Position numbers and translations under genes: made by a program
Assembly: GCA_003993805.1 (NCBI GenBank)
Contig: RSEF01000031.1
Coordinates: forward strand, 25,560,556 to 25,624,555
Direction: 5' to 3'
Source: Himantopus leucocephalus
Lineage: Eukaryota; Chordata; Aves; Charadriiformes; Recurvirostridae
Length of the DNA: 64,000 nt
Notes under the pieces: generated by a model
Database searches by the model: none
What the model was told of the DNA's origin: nothing
What the model saw: the letters and a program-made list of their open reading frames with translations, nothing else
Shown: positions 50,301 to 63,600 of the stretch, one piece after another
Layout of the letters: the number at the start of each line of letters is the position of its first letter
Position numbering within the stretch: position 1 is the first letter of the stretch

Positions 50301-53300
50301 TTGATGGTTTTCATAATCTTCTCTGTTTGCTTTGTGCACTCTTTAGACTAGCAAGATCTAATTCACAAGAATATTTCCAGAAAGGCTCAGGAGTTAGCTC
50401 AGGTTATAAATGTTTGCAGTGTCTCCTCCACTGTGGAGTGCTGGTTACAGAGGCAGCCAGTCCGTCTGCAAAAATGGTACCATGTGCCTCCAGTGTCCAA
50501 CATCCCACACTGACAATGAACAACCAGTAATGCACAGAGTAGTCTTGGCCAATTGCCTATACTCAGCTAAAATGAACCTATATCGAACACTCACTGTGTA
50601 TTTTGGAGTATGAATGTTTTGAAAGTCTTCATACAGTTATTTTGCAAGCAGAAAAATAGGTGAAATTCAAATGAAGGGGGAAAGAACATTTTAGGCCACC
50701 ATGGGTGGACTAAGAGCATAGAGTGGCAAAGGTTGGTATGGCAGATCTCAGTTACACCCTGTCATTTGCCCATGCCCACATTATTTGCTGGAAATACTGC
50801 ATTCATTATCTATCCACTTAGTCTAGAGGCTCAAGACAGAGCTTCATTTACTTTTGAATTTTTCTACAGTGAAATTTGATCTTCTGGAGTGCTGCAAATT
50901 GTTGAATGACCCAAAGCCCTCCAAGTCTCGCAGGACAGCGTGGGCTGCTGTTTTGTTCCACTCACAAGAGGATCTTGCACTGGTGAAAACTGCTTTGAAT
51001 AACAATGCAAAACTCTGCTGGGGGCAGGAACAGAAGCTTCTGTGACCACGTATTAATCTGAGCTTGAAGCTAAACGCAGAAGCACAGCCAAAAGAGTCTC
51101 TGTTCTCAGAGAGTAGACTAACACCCCTCAGCTTGTTCCAGCCAGCCCAGCCAGCTGTCACACAGCACCAGTAACCCTTGGTAACGTTCATGGGCCCTCT
51201 GAGTCCTTTCTTTGCCCCTGTGTCTTTTCTCAGGGCACAGTACTTCTTATAAGCGTGTGTTCGGTAGGTCCACAGAGAAAGGAGGCACATGCCAGTGTTA
51301 TTACTGCAATATATTCCTCCATAGAAAGCAGGACATGAGGATCCCACAACTCTACTGATGGACGAGCACTGCCTATTGAGTCTCCATTACCCTGAGCAAA
51401 TGAGAAGAGTTAACGCAAGATGTAACATGAGCCCTGTGGCATGGGAGGAACCACCTGTGCTGGGGAAGTTCCCAGGTGAAGAAAACTGACCTCTGGAAGC
51501 AGGGAGCTGGAAGGCTGCCTGGAGTCAGGGATAGTAGTTCTTGACATCACAAATGCATTTCCCTGCATTTTTTCTCAACAAGAAAATAGTTTTCATAGAA
51601 ATTGCTGACGTCAAAGCTGGCCAAAGCCAAGTGCATCCCTGTGCATGGAGTGTAAACCTTCTGGAGTGCTCTAAAACAAATTAAGACACTGCTGTTTGTG
51701 AAGATCAGCTACAGAACCCCATCAGCTACAAGCACCATCAGTCCCACCACCTAAGCCCTGTATGAAAAAGAGCACTGACTGCACAGGTCTGTCTTCAGTC
51801 ATCATCATTATTATGCCAAGATAAATGGTCTAGTGTTAATTGTCCCTGCAGTTGATGAAGCTATGTCCACACCTAGCTGGGTGGACTTGTCCATTGAATG
51901 GCAAGTATCTAACCACTAACAAGGAACAAGTAGTTCATTGCTTATAAGGGTGCTGGACCAAACAATTAATGAAAGAGGTAATGCTTTGAGAAACTTATGA
52001 CTGGAGAAGGAAACTAGGGAGAAATCTGAGACTACACCATGGAAAGAGAAATCTGGAGGAAACTGTGAGCCAAGATTTTTTTAATAAATTACATAAACAC
52101 ATGAACCAAAACTTTGTCCCCCAGAGCCCACTGCACCACCACTCCATTAAAATGTCTTCCACAGCCAAGTCAGATTCGCAGACCCAAGGAACTTGTAGCA
52201 AGAATCAAAAAACTGCAGCCTCCTGCTCCCTCCTACTACCTCAAGTAAAATTAGTAATGTCAGACCTGATACAAAGTCCACACAAGGCAGTCAGATTCTT
52301 TCTATGCACTTCAATGGATGAGTCCCTCAATTCTGTCCCTAGGATGAATGAAGACGACCAGTCCACCCAAGGAGGTGCTGCAAAGACAGGCATGCCGAGC
52401 ATCGCAGCAAGCATACTGCTACTCTGGTTGTCCCCTGCATGGGAAGGACAGCTCTGTGGACACGCTATGAGCTGTGTGGTGAAACACCTACACAAAATCC
52501 TGCAGAGTCAGGCTGAATCTTCAGGGCCTACCGCAGGGATGCACCGTCAGTAAGACCTTTTGTTTATTCATGGGCTTGTTACTCTATCTTCTGAATGCCG
52601 TTTGAGACACGCACACCACAAAGCAAGACAAACTAGTGCAGTGAGATCACTGGGAGCACTGCTGACATCAAATATCATTAGTTTCTTGTAATTTCCAGGC
52701 ATCAGCTGTGGTGTGTGGCAGAGCTGCTGTGCAGGTTGGGAGGTAGGTTTGTTATCTTTGTGGAGATAACCTCTGCCTTCCTTGCTTCAAGTCATATGCA
52801 TCTATATGATGTAAATGCTGAAGTGGTCAATAGCCTAAGGAAAATCAGCTCCTAGGTGTAAAATGATTTCAGCACAGGCCTTGTGATATACACACTTTAC
52901 AATGGAGCAGTCAGGATTAAGCACTGGCCTTAATAAACAAACAAGCTCCAAATTTATCTGTTTGTTCCACGTCACAGATATTTCCGTTCCAAAAAAATGC
53001 TTTCAGGGATTCAAGGAAAACCGGTTTCTAAATAAAAGCAGCTTTGTCAGCAATTACCACAGCCATCCTGAGAAGTTCTCAGAATCTGGAGTCATTAGTG
53101 TAACTGGGTAAAACAGGATAAGCCCTGGCTATAACAGAACTGTTAATGCATGAAGGATAAGATTTAGTTTTGTCATCTGAAGACTACATTACTTACTATG
53201 ATTGGAAGTAGGGCAAGTGCCCTCAGGAAATAACTATTTGGTTCTCACCGAGAAGTAATCTGATACTCGCACATCTCCAGCCTTATTAAAACCTCAGTAT

Positions 53301-53676
53301 GAAGCAAAGTCAAGGATGTCAGCTTAATTTCTTGTTGCATTGAACGGACAAGGGGTGATGTTTGAAAGGAAAGGGTTTATTATTTTTAATCAGACACTCA
53401 TGCAAATCACACTGTCAGTAAATTTCATGCAGAGCGTTCCCAGCATCCCACACAAGACCCATAATGTGAGGAAACAACAGAACAGCTAGGGGATTGATCT
53501 TGCAAGGTGCTATGCACTGCGAGGCCATGCAAGAGCTTAAGTGTGTGCTTAAATTAAAGGCCATGAGCAATCCTCACCATTATTTTTTTCAATAGGAGCA
53601 CTTGCTTACACAGTTGGCTGAGAATGGGATGACACAGAAGATATACAGAGAAACATTCCTGCATGCTAATAAGAGT
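47341..53676. other. Long non-coding interval
   Basis: No supported gene. The two longest frames of the window lie here (167 codons at 50844-51347 on -, 162 codons at 52065-52553 on +). Neither has a signal peptide, domain or family resemblance that I recognise. Confidence 0.45.
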
Positions 53677-53726
53677 GGTGACTACCATGGAGTAATAGTC
53701 ACCAAAAATCCCTACAAGGGATTTTT
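53677..53726. repeat. Two abutting perfect hairpins
   Basis: GGTGACTA (53677-53684) pairs with TAGTCACC (53696-53703) around an 11-base loop. Immediately next to it AAAAATCCCT (53704-53713) pairs with AGGGATTTTT (53717-53726) around ACA. No base separates the two stems. Confidence 0.85.
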
Positions 53727-56700
53727 ATTGATGGCTGTGTGTCAGGCCATCAAGTTTTGCTTCTCCAGCTAGAACTGATGTAATCTACCAAGTACATGCT
53801 CTGTCCTGAGCCGTGTTTTTATTACAATTAATTTTTACTTCTTCAGTGCTTGCTTTCCTTTGAGAAGAGGCAATGAGGACCCAAAATCAGGCGAGGGGAG
53901 TTAGATGAATTATGTGACTGTGGTGTGTGTTTCATGAGAGGATTGACAACTAGGTCAAGTGAGGTCCCTGGCATAGATTTTTTTTTACTTGCCAATGGGA
54001 GTAAAGTGACGTGACCTATATTCCTCCAGTTTCAAAAGAAGGCAAAACTCATCACTTTGTTTCATATTTGACACAAAATTCATGGGATGCTTGTGGGAAA
54101 ACAGACTCTTGTGAGAGGCAACATGAATAATCTCCTTCTAAAGATTTGTTCAAGTTTTAATTATTTCAGAAAATAAACATTGTACCAAAACTTAGAAGAA
54201 GGCTACAGGGGAGGCAGGTGAACAGAGTAAAGAGTCAGTGCCTCAAAGGACAGGTTTGGTAGCAATTCTCACTTTCCCATAGCACTCTCCCAACCTGCCT
54301 TGCCCCACTTGTCTTGCTCTGAATGTCTTCTCTGTTCCTTTTTGAGAAACCCAGAGTCCTGGTCTTTCACAATTCACGCCCCGATACACTAGCTGAAGGC
54401 TGCCATGAAGATGCCACAAGACATTTATAGCTGAAGTCTTGCATCTCACCAATTCCAACTGGGCCCCCATCGCCTCCAGAGGAGGAAGGTGTCCATGGAT
54501 GGCAGATGAAGTAAGCCAGTGGAGAGCACAAGGACCAGTAGCTCTAATGTAGCACATCCTACACAAACTGATCTGCACATTTTCTGCAGAGCCCCAGCAA
54601 CTAACTCAAACCAAAAGTGAGGATAAGGGAGCATCCCCACAGCACATGGTGGGGAGTTACTACTTGCCCTGCCCTAGGGATTTGCAAGTGCAGCCCTCTT
54701 CATGGGTGCACTCAGGCTGGTGACTGCACCATGTCTTTGCAAGCCAGGAAAACACATCCATTACCCAAGCCTAGCTCATTAAGTGTGATTATTCCTATTG
54801 TACAGCCCATTATAGAAGATGCTCATATGGAACCAGAGGGATGTGCCAACAGCAGAGAGGGGATTAGTGCCACAGTACAGGTAGCAAGTGTCTGGCTCCC
54901 ACCCTGTCCTCTGACTGCACCTCTTTTTCATGTGAGGGCTGTTTTTTGTCAAGCAACATCTGAGGGGAAAAGGAAAAACAACTAAAGACCCAACAGGTTT
55001 CAAAATAGCTTTCACTGCCTGTCAAAGCCTTGGACATGTCCCCAAGTGCCAAGCCAAGAAACTCCTTAGCAGCTTTTGTAGGAAACAATTAACATTTCAA
55101 CTTTATCTTTTCTCTTCTTTCAGACAGCTATGAGAAGATTGTCAAAAATAACAATGCCAGCATTCATTGGGGCTGGCTCAGTCCTGCTCCCTCTGAGCCA
55201 TTGCCAGCACATGCCACTGCTGGGAAAGGGCAGCCTGAAAAGCTTGAGGAGTCTATTTCTCTTGAGTCTGATATTCCTGATGTCAGGAGGAAAATCCACC
55301 AGTGAGATGAAAGCAGGCCAGAGCACGAGCAGGAGCAATGGAGCCGCATAGTCAATGCAGAGAGACTAAGAAACAACCTAAATGGCTCTCAAATGGCACA
55401 TCAAGCCTGATTTCCACCAATAACACATTTCCCCATATTAATACAAGATGCTTTCAGGTAGGTGTCAGCTCTGTCTGCAGCTGGCATACTACATTACTCC
55501 CAGAGAATCTGGTGAATCAGTGAGGCTGTTGTTCTTCAGCTGGGGTCAAGACATATGAAAAGAAGAGGGGGGAAAACCAGGGTGCCTAGCTCAGTCCTTG
55601 ACCTCATACAGCTCCTGAAATGTGGGAACAGAGGAACCCTAGTCATTTCACTGGGCAGGAACAGAGTCTCTTCATCCTTGTGACAGTACTAATCAGGAAT
55701 ATATCAGTGATTTCAAGTGGGTTACACGAAAGGGAGGGAGGAATAAGAGATTCTGCTTTGTCTTTATGTTCCTTAGATTATTTATGCCCTGAAGAAATGA
55801 ACAAAGTGCACAATCTGTCATTAACCCCTGGCTTAAAATTAGGCCCGCGAAGTCAACCACAGCTGCAAGATAAGTATCAGATTCTCACTAGGCCAGTATT
55901 ACTCAGTAATAAATTAAAGCACAAAGAACTGTGACACAGTTCTTTTCTTAAAAGCCTGAAAACTTAAGTCTATAATAATTGCAGGCTATGGCTCTTAAAA
56001 AACTTATGTGGTATTCAGAGTGCCACTGATATCCAGATAAACAATTAGTAGTCTTTAGGGAGCTCGGTAAGTGCCTGCTGTCATCTAGATTTGCAATTGC
56101 TGGTAGAATTGATGCCTATTTTGCCTGTTGAAGTAGAAGTCAAATTTGGTTTGCATGCATAAACCCACAAATTCTCAAAGCCAGCCTTTATTCTGCCTAG
56201 TTTGGCTGTGGCGATGGCTGTCAGGCTGACCTCCCTGAGATCAGGTCCCCGCCACTGTAGATAGTCAGGGACAGCATCCCTTTGTGCTTCTGACCTGTGT
56301 GCAGTGCCATGTCCATTGTGTTGTGATTGCCTGGTGTAGATTATGAACCTTTCTCATCATTTCTCTAAACAACTGCAGCACCCTGCAATGAGTGAAAAAG
56401 CTATTAGTTACTGTATCTGGAAAGTACTCTTCTGCAAGTGTGTAATTTCTGTAGCCCCTATCATTGCAACAGTTTGGCTTGGTCTTACAGTGGGAAAGAA
56501 ATTGATACAAATCTGAGCTCTGGGGTCCAATGACCTACCGAAAGGAACAAATGGCAGAAGTGGGACTTTCGTCTAAGAACATCCTGCCATCAATCCACAA
56601 GAGTTCAGTTTTGGGGATAGACAGGCTGAAAATATCCAGCAAGAAAGGGGATATGAGAAAAGTTTCCTGTCTCTAACAGTGGAACCTCAGTAATCTGAGC

Positions 56701-59541
56701 ATCTCATCACCCATTAGTTTAATCAAAGCTTATATGGTGGTTGCTATTGCAGGCACATGTTCTTCACAGATACAGAGATTTCAGTGCTTTTATCTGAAAA
56801 ACAGTATTTTGAAAATGGGTTAAACCAGCAGTTCTAAAACATGTGGACTGAACACAAACATTTGCAGCAGCAATGACCACAAGAACAGCAGAGGCACCAG
56901 TTTCATCAGCACTCAGCTAAGTCACTCTGATTAGCAAATTCCTCTGCAATATAACGAGCTGCTCTGGAAAGCAAAGAGGAAGCCAGTACAGAAACTTGGA
57001 TTAAGGTATGAGATGCACCCAATAGCCTGTACCACTCAAGAGGCTGGCAGAGAGTTGTGCCAGAGCTGCAGCTGCTCAGTGGACTTCCCTAGAGGAGGCA
57101 GCAATATTGCTGCTACTGTAAAAGTGACGAGTACATGAAAAAGTACAGAAGTGTTGCCCTTGAGAGTAATGGCTGAAACCTTTGGGCCGGATGCGTGCAT
57201 TAAATGAGAGTCTGGCAGCAGCTGTGGATGCAGCAAGATCCCAAGGCTGTGACTTATTCTGGCGATGGGCAACGTGCAGTGGAGTAAGAAGAGTTATACC
57301 ATATAAAGACCTGTGAGTATACATACTTATGGCTGCTTGGATTGAAGCAAATAGGTTAACTTCACTCCTTTGGGAAAAAAAAAAAAAGAATGCAGCCAAC
57401 TTGTAGCAGGCAAAATCATTAGCATGCAAATAGATTTTAGTGCAGCAAAGACATCTACTGAAAGGTATTAAATAATGTTGAACACAGTAGAGTAGAGTTA
57501 CACATAGCTCCCATTTACTTTACTGAACTAAAAGGACTCATTTGAAGTACTGCCTATAAGCTGAAATAGAACGAAAAGCTATATATCAAGAAAAAGAAAT
57601 GCTAAGCTTTATTAAAAACAGTTACAATGGCAAATTTTATGGGAAGTGACATTGATAAGGAAACTTACTGAGTGGTGGTATGGGTAGTCATTTTATATTA
57701 TCACAAGCCTGGTGCAAGTAAGCAGATAAAGACTGTGTCTCAGTTTCATACGGGTTTAAATAAATAGCTGAGATTTTGGTTTGACAGTCAAATCAAAAAA
57801 GAAGTTACAGATCAGTCCAAGTGGAATTTAAATGTTTTAAGGTTTTGTTCAACAAATAAAAAGTAAAACAACAAAAAAGATCCTATTCAAGGCATTTAGC
57901 AAAAAGCAATGCAAATGAAGGGCTAGTCTTAGGCCCCATCTACCAAACCAGTGAGGCAGAACAAGTCTCTCTAATTAACCGATAACCCAGAGGGCAGGGA
58001 ATTCACTTCTGGATATTCCCTGAATAATTTTTTGTATTATACTCAGAAGGGAAGGTGACATGATACATATATAGAATTGCTCTCAATTTATCCTACTGGT
58101 GTTCCATTTCGCTATAAAATATTTAAGTACTCAGAAACCAAAGGGAAAGAAAATGGCTCTATAATTTCATGATAAATTGAATGCCCCCTGAGAGGTAGGA
58201 TATGGACTTCCATCTAATTTCAAGGTACATTTTCTACAGAGTGAAGAAACATGCACAGAGGAAACTGGGAGTGAAATGGAAGTTTGAAAAAACAGCCTGC
58301 ACCTCCAGGGGTGAGGGCACCCTCTGAAATGCGGGGGAACATCAAGATTTGAATTCCAGGTTCCCATATCACAGGCAAGCACACTGACTGCTATCTGTTG
58401 AATAGAAAGAGGGATCAACACCTCCCCTACTTCATGAGTGCAGCCAGGAAAAAAAAGTTCAGCCTGAAAAATTTAACTTGAATCCATAAATAGAGTTTCC
58501 CGTGAAGCCAACAGATTTGCACCGGCACAAAACTGATTAGTCACACTGGAAAATGAGGCCTTCCATCTACTAAAGAGATTTTACAGCTGAGGTCGACATG
58601 CTCTTGGAGCCATGCTGTTTCTCCATTCTCTCCTGATTGAATCTCCTGGGTTATACACTGGGAAGATTTGCCCTTCTACTATTCTGTCTAACATTCACTG
58701 ACTCTCTAGTTCAACAGTAAATACTTGGTCACCTCTGAGGACTGGACTATCAGTCTGGAAGCACAATTATACAAACTCCCATACTTTACTGTGGAGGAGA
58801 ATATAACTAAAGGATGTAGCTTAGTGATCCTTCTCTTGGGACAGGCTTCAATGTAGCGTTCAGTAAACGAACTGTGACATGATGGTATTTGTCAAGAGTA
58901 GCATATTAAAGCCTAACAAATAAGCGTATTAAGCACATCATTTTTCCTCACATTGAAAAAAAATAAATTGCAGGGATGCACAGATTCCTTTCCACAGTAT
59001 CTATCCTGATTAGTCAAAGGATTAATACCTACTAACTCTATTTTTACGGTATGGATGCCACTTGATAGCCAGATGTCAGCTGAATTCCTTGGAAAATTTG
59101 GCCCTCACTGATTTTTTTTTGCTTTTAGGTCTGAGTTCAAACTCAGAGTAGGTTCAGACATGGGGCTAATATAAAAAGATTTTGAATAGCATCACCCTGA
59201 GTATAGTGAAGTAGAAGGGGTGCTCCAGCCTGCATCTGAGGCAAGGCCTGTTATGACAGTATTCTTATCTCCTCTTCAAGCTATGGTCAATTCACTGATT
59301 GATTTGTGATCTTATTAAATCACAGGTCTGAATCTGGAATATTGTCCTAATTCTTTTCATGTTGTGTCTGGCAATAGGCATCATTTCCTGAAAGGAGCAG
59401 GACAGAGACACAATGACTACCCACATCATGCCCCATGTAAACCAGTATATCATCAGCATATGCTTGGGACTTCCAAAGTGAAGAGACACCATTCTTTTAC
59501 TCCTCTCTTCCTTTAACTTCTTCAGTCATTATTTTATTCTA
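53727..59541. other. Long non-coding interval
   Basis: No supported gene. Frames of 104-122 codons (54243, 54617, 55620, 57076) show no recognised domain. Contains a poly-A run near 57377. Confidence 0.45.
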
Positions 59542-60440
59542 TTTACACTCTTGGCCTCCACAGATCCCTGTAACAACCAACTCCATAAAGTAATTATGTG
59601 CGGTGTGAAAAAGTACTTCTTTTGTTCATTGCAAACCACTTGTCCAAAAGTTATTTTCCTCTTTGGCAGTATTACATGTTTTGAGCACAGGATTTCATCT
59701 GTCACTTTGCTGTTTGGTCACTCAGACACCTCAGATCTTTCCACAGTTCTTTACAATAATGTTCCTTTTCAGGTAAACTGAACAATTTTGTATTATCTTC
59801 TAATTTTGTCACCTCGCTGTTCACTCTCCTTTCAGATCATATGAGCATGGGGAACAGCACAGATCTCACCACAGACCCTGCAGAATTCCATTGTGACTTC
59901 CATTTCCATTGGAAAAACAATGTCTTTCTTTCCTCCTATATTTTAATCAATCATTTTTTTCCTCCTATATTTTAATCAATAATTTAATCCTGAAAGGAGC
60001 TCCCTGCAGTTTAGGAACTTTTGGAAGTTCCACTTCTTTTGAAAATCTACTTCTTTCTGAAAATCCACATATTCAGTATTATGGGCTTGCTGACTCCAAA
60101 GAACCCTAATGGCTTGCAAAGCATGCCTTTCCTTTGTAAAAGTGATACTGACTCTTCTCATATATTCCATGTCCTCCTGATCTTATTCTTCATTATACTA
60201 TCTACTTTGTTCAGAAATCAAGTCAGGTTTACAAGTTTGTTGTTGCCTAGATTCTCCCTGGCAAACCTATTTAAAAGTTAGCGTCATATTCAGTTAGCCT
60301 CTATTCATCTGACACAGAGCTCCATACCAGAGCATCTACAAAACACAATACAATACTGTCTCATCCTGGTGGTTTTTGAGTCTTCAGCTTATTGTTTTAC
60401 TATTCTAATTTGCATTGTTTATCACCTTTAATGTGAAGTC
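59542..60440 (-). mobile_element. Ancient CR1-L/L3-type LINE remnant with internal deletion
   Basis: Diverged but collinear with the remembered CR1-L/L3 consensus read on the complement. Matching blocks include TTGGCCTCCACAGATCC (59551-59567), AATTATGTGCGGTGTGAA (59592-59609), ATTTTGTCACCTCGCTGTTC (59803-59822), TGATACTGACTCTTC (60143-60157) and TTTAAAAGTTAGCGTCATATTC (about 60270-60291, cited by position). About 480 bp of consensus are missing at about 59692, between the 3' UTR-proximal block and the palm block. On the - strand the catalytic box reads LEDN at 59792-59803 instead of FADD, so it is long dead. The divergence implies an insertion much older than the other CR1 copies. Confidence 0.82.
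59931..59980. repeat. 21-bp perfect direct repeat inside the old LINE
   Basis: An identical 21-bp sequence beginning TCCTCCTATATTTTAATCAA occupies 59931-59951 and 59960-59980. Perfect identity within a strongly diverged element shows that the duplication is much younger than the insertion. Confidence 0.9.
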
Positions 60441-60512
60441 AGGATCAAGCTGAAGAGATTCAGGCTGTTCAATATGAAAGTCTACAAGTTCAGCCACTGG
60501 TGTTGAGCTAGA

Positions 60513-60697
60513 CAGGAGTGGTAAAAGCACACACTTCTAACATGACTCTAGGCAACTAATTTAAAGACTCTGTCCACGAGTTTCCTATTTTTTAAAGGAA
60601 ATAATAATAATAGTTCCTTGTTCACAATCCTGGTCATCTTAGATCATCCAGCGTGGAGCTGTCTGCAAAAATGCTTTGCACACAGTAAGGTTCTACC
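60513..60697 (+). mobile_element. MIR-like SINE remnant
   Basis: Collinear with the MIR consensus. GTGGTAAAAGCAC (60519-60531) fits the 5' part. ACTCTAGGCAACTAATTTAA (60545-60564), GAGTTTCCTATTTTTTAAA (60579-60597) and AATAATAATAATAG (60600-60613) fit the core and the TTTCC-TCTGTAAAATGGG-ATAATAATAG block. TGCTTTGCACACAGTAAG (60672-60689) fits the 3' end. An internal loss of about 45 bp removes the Pol III B box. Ancient and inactive. Confidence 0.68.
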
Positions 60698-63600
60698 CTT
60701 GGTGAGGGTATCGTAGCCATTTGGTAACACCAGACACAAGTAATTCCAGTAAAGTGACACTGTTAGTCAGCCAAAGGTGACCCGGCATCTCTTCTTGGCT
60801 GGAACAGGCCAGGACTATTGGGACTGTCCTGGTCTCCTGTCAAAAGTCTTTTTTGGATGTTATTTCATCCTGGATCTTTGCCTGACAGGGGATTTTTTCC
60901 TGTCTCCGTCCCAAGCCAGGGGTCTGGAAAAAGGCCTAAAGCAATTACACTGAAATCTTTTCATCCTGTTCACAGCCCAGTCTGCAGTTAGCAAAAAGCT
61001 TGCATCTATTGGGAAAGTTTGGCTTTACTGTGGAATTTAGGAACCTGCTACCTTTGGCTCAGGAAGGAGCCTCAGAGCGAGGCAGAAGGTCTCTCATTGG
61101 ACACCTATCCCCACTGCAGTCCACACACCGCTACCTCTCAGTTTGCTCTTTACACAAAGTTGGTGACTGTAAAGGATCCCAAATTATTTCCTTGAGCATT
61201 GTTTGCAGGAAGACTTTACTGTAAGAGCAGTGTGCTCCCTGTGCGTTGTAAATATCCACCCAGAGCTAGCTGCCTGGATGCCCATCACAGCAGTGCTCCT
61301 AACACTGACATGCTACGGGTGCAGTAACTCCAAGTGGGAACAATACACATTATCTATTGTCTGTGCATAAACCAGCCTGCATTTGGTACAGGTGGAGCAT
61401 ATTGAGCTAAAATTATTCTTAAAAGCATATAGAAGAATAACTGTGCTTAGTCTTCTGAAACAGGACCACTTTAAAGAATTTTTGGTTTCAACTGGAATCA
61501 GCAGGTCTCTTTGAGAACGACACAGCCCACGTGAGGTAACAAAGCTGAGCTCTAGAGTTGCTGACAGAGGCCTCCCTAAAGGTAAACTTGGAGAAAAATA
61601 CACTTCAGGTTGTGTGTACAAATGGGCAGGGAGTACACATGAATGTGCAAAGCATCAGCAAGCCGTGCATCAAAAGGGAGGTACCCGAAAGCGTGGGAAA
61701 TGTGGTTCCTACTGACTACGGGGGTAAGTTGCCACTGTTGGGACTAAATGACTTCCAAAAGTAGCGTCATGTGTTTGCAGCCAGACTTGCCAAACTTGTA
61801 CATGCACCTGTGGCCTACGCAGGTTTTCACTTAATGAGTTGCCTAGTTTCATAGAAACACAGACGCTGCAGTAACACAAAACAAGGAGGTCATTAGGCTG
61901 GAGGGGAGCATGCCTGTTGCTTCAACACATACATCAATGGAGCCTGAAGCGACATTGCACCAGGGAACTGGCTGCAGGGACACCGAAAGGGTGAGGAGGG
62001 CAGCCGCAGCACACTGCAATACTTGCCTTCACTGCAGCACCTCCAGCAACATTCACACTCACTGCAATAGCTGGGGCAGAGGGGTGGTGGCAACATGAAG
62101 CTGAGTTGTGTCTGGGATACACAAGTATGGGTCACTGCGAATGGGAACCTGGCCAAACACATGGATCAATGCAGCAGGTCCGTGCAGCCTCCAAATTTCT
62201 CAGGTGGATTTCCACAGACTCCTTCAGGCTTACCTGCATTAACCTTAAGGGGCGAAAAGGAAGAGGAGAAAATCCACAGAACAGTTAAAACAGAGAAAAT
62301 AATCATCAAATGCACGCAAGCCTGAACCCTGGGCCTTTCCTGTATCCAGTGGGTCAACAGGTTTTTTCCTCAGCACACTGGCATTTTTGGTGCTAGGAGG
62401 AACGCAGCAAAAACAATTACTGTTTTGTTTGCTGAGGAAACCCAGAGGCCAGGAATACCCATGCAATGAGTGCTGTGCTGGGACCGTTGTTTACTAGAGA
62501 TGGTAGGAAAGCAATTTAAGGAATTTCCAAGTGACATAAACAGGCAGGGCCAGTTCCAGGCCCTTCTCAGGGCAAGATCCAACACCACTGACACAGCCTC
62601 CGACTGGCTGCATAGGGAAATGGCCCCTTTTTCTCTGTGGCCTAAATCATGAACACCATCAAATTCTGTCATGTTTCCCAGGGTGATGTGAGAATGCGAG
62701 AACAGGGTAAGGCCGTGTATGTTTGAGATTCCTAACAAATCTATGTTCTTTTGTGGCAAGCAAAACTAGCAAGGGGTGGTCCCCCCTCCCACAATGTAAA
62801 TCAAGAATAAAGTGCAACTATGTCTATTTTCTTACATCTGAGATTCATTCTGGAGGCACCACACTACAGCTATCTTCGTCTTTCTACAAACCATCAGCTC
62901 TGCCCACATGCTGAGCCAACATTCATTGGGACAATTCTTTGCCAAGCAACACTGAATTTTTATGGCCCAGACATAAGTGCAAGTTGCTAAAGCAGAGGCA
63001 CATGGATAGTACTGTAACTATGGCTATTTATTAACAGTCTTGAGAGCTGAAACATGCCATTTTTAAAGCACTTTAATGCCTAGAGGGGAAAAAGGGTCTC
63101 AGCATAGCAATTCCTCTTTTAACTAATACTTTTCTTACTTTATATACTTCCCCACTTCCACTATATGCCCCACGATAGCTCACTTCTTAATCCGGCCTCT
63201 CCTTCTGCTTTCCTAGCTCTCTGTACCCCCTTTAACTCCTGTCATTTCACTTTCTTTCCCAGTAGACCCCCAAGGTATACTATAAAAGCAGCAGACTGTG
63301 GATGTCCTCCAGATGGGCTGTTAGCATGCAGAACGGAGGGAGAGACCCCCTGCCCTGCCGTGCCTGGAGGGGTGTTCTCAGTGATGGAAAGGTCCTGAGG
63401 AGCGCTTTGCCTCCATAGCCTTGTGAAGCAGCTCTAGGGCTGGCCATTGAGCCCAGCCCGGTGCCCCTGCTGCTCATGGCGAGCACCTCAGTGGCACCTT
63501 CACGCCACGCAGGCAGCTGTTTTGGTCATGCAGGAGTCCAACCACGAATAAGCACAGGGCAGCAGCAGATGCAAAGCCCTTGTCATGCTCTTCCCTTCCC

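Noticed and set aside
50844..51347. Longest open frame, 167 codons on the - strand
   Set aside because: No domain, signal peptide or family resemblance; overlapping frames on both strands. In 64 kb with six frames an open frame of this size can arise by chance. Orthologue conservation would be the decisive test.
52065..52553. 162-codon open frame on the + strand
   Set aside because: Composition and order of residues match nothing known and an antisense frame overlaps it. Treated as chance.
57715..57780. CTCAGTTTC with neighbouring sequence resembles the MIR core
   Set aside because: The match is short and the rest of the MIR consensus does not align.
11984..57916. Several octamer words ATGCAAAT scattered through the window
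   Set aside because: The number seen is near what this base composition would give by chance, so it is not a signal on its own.
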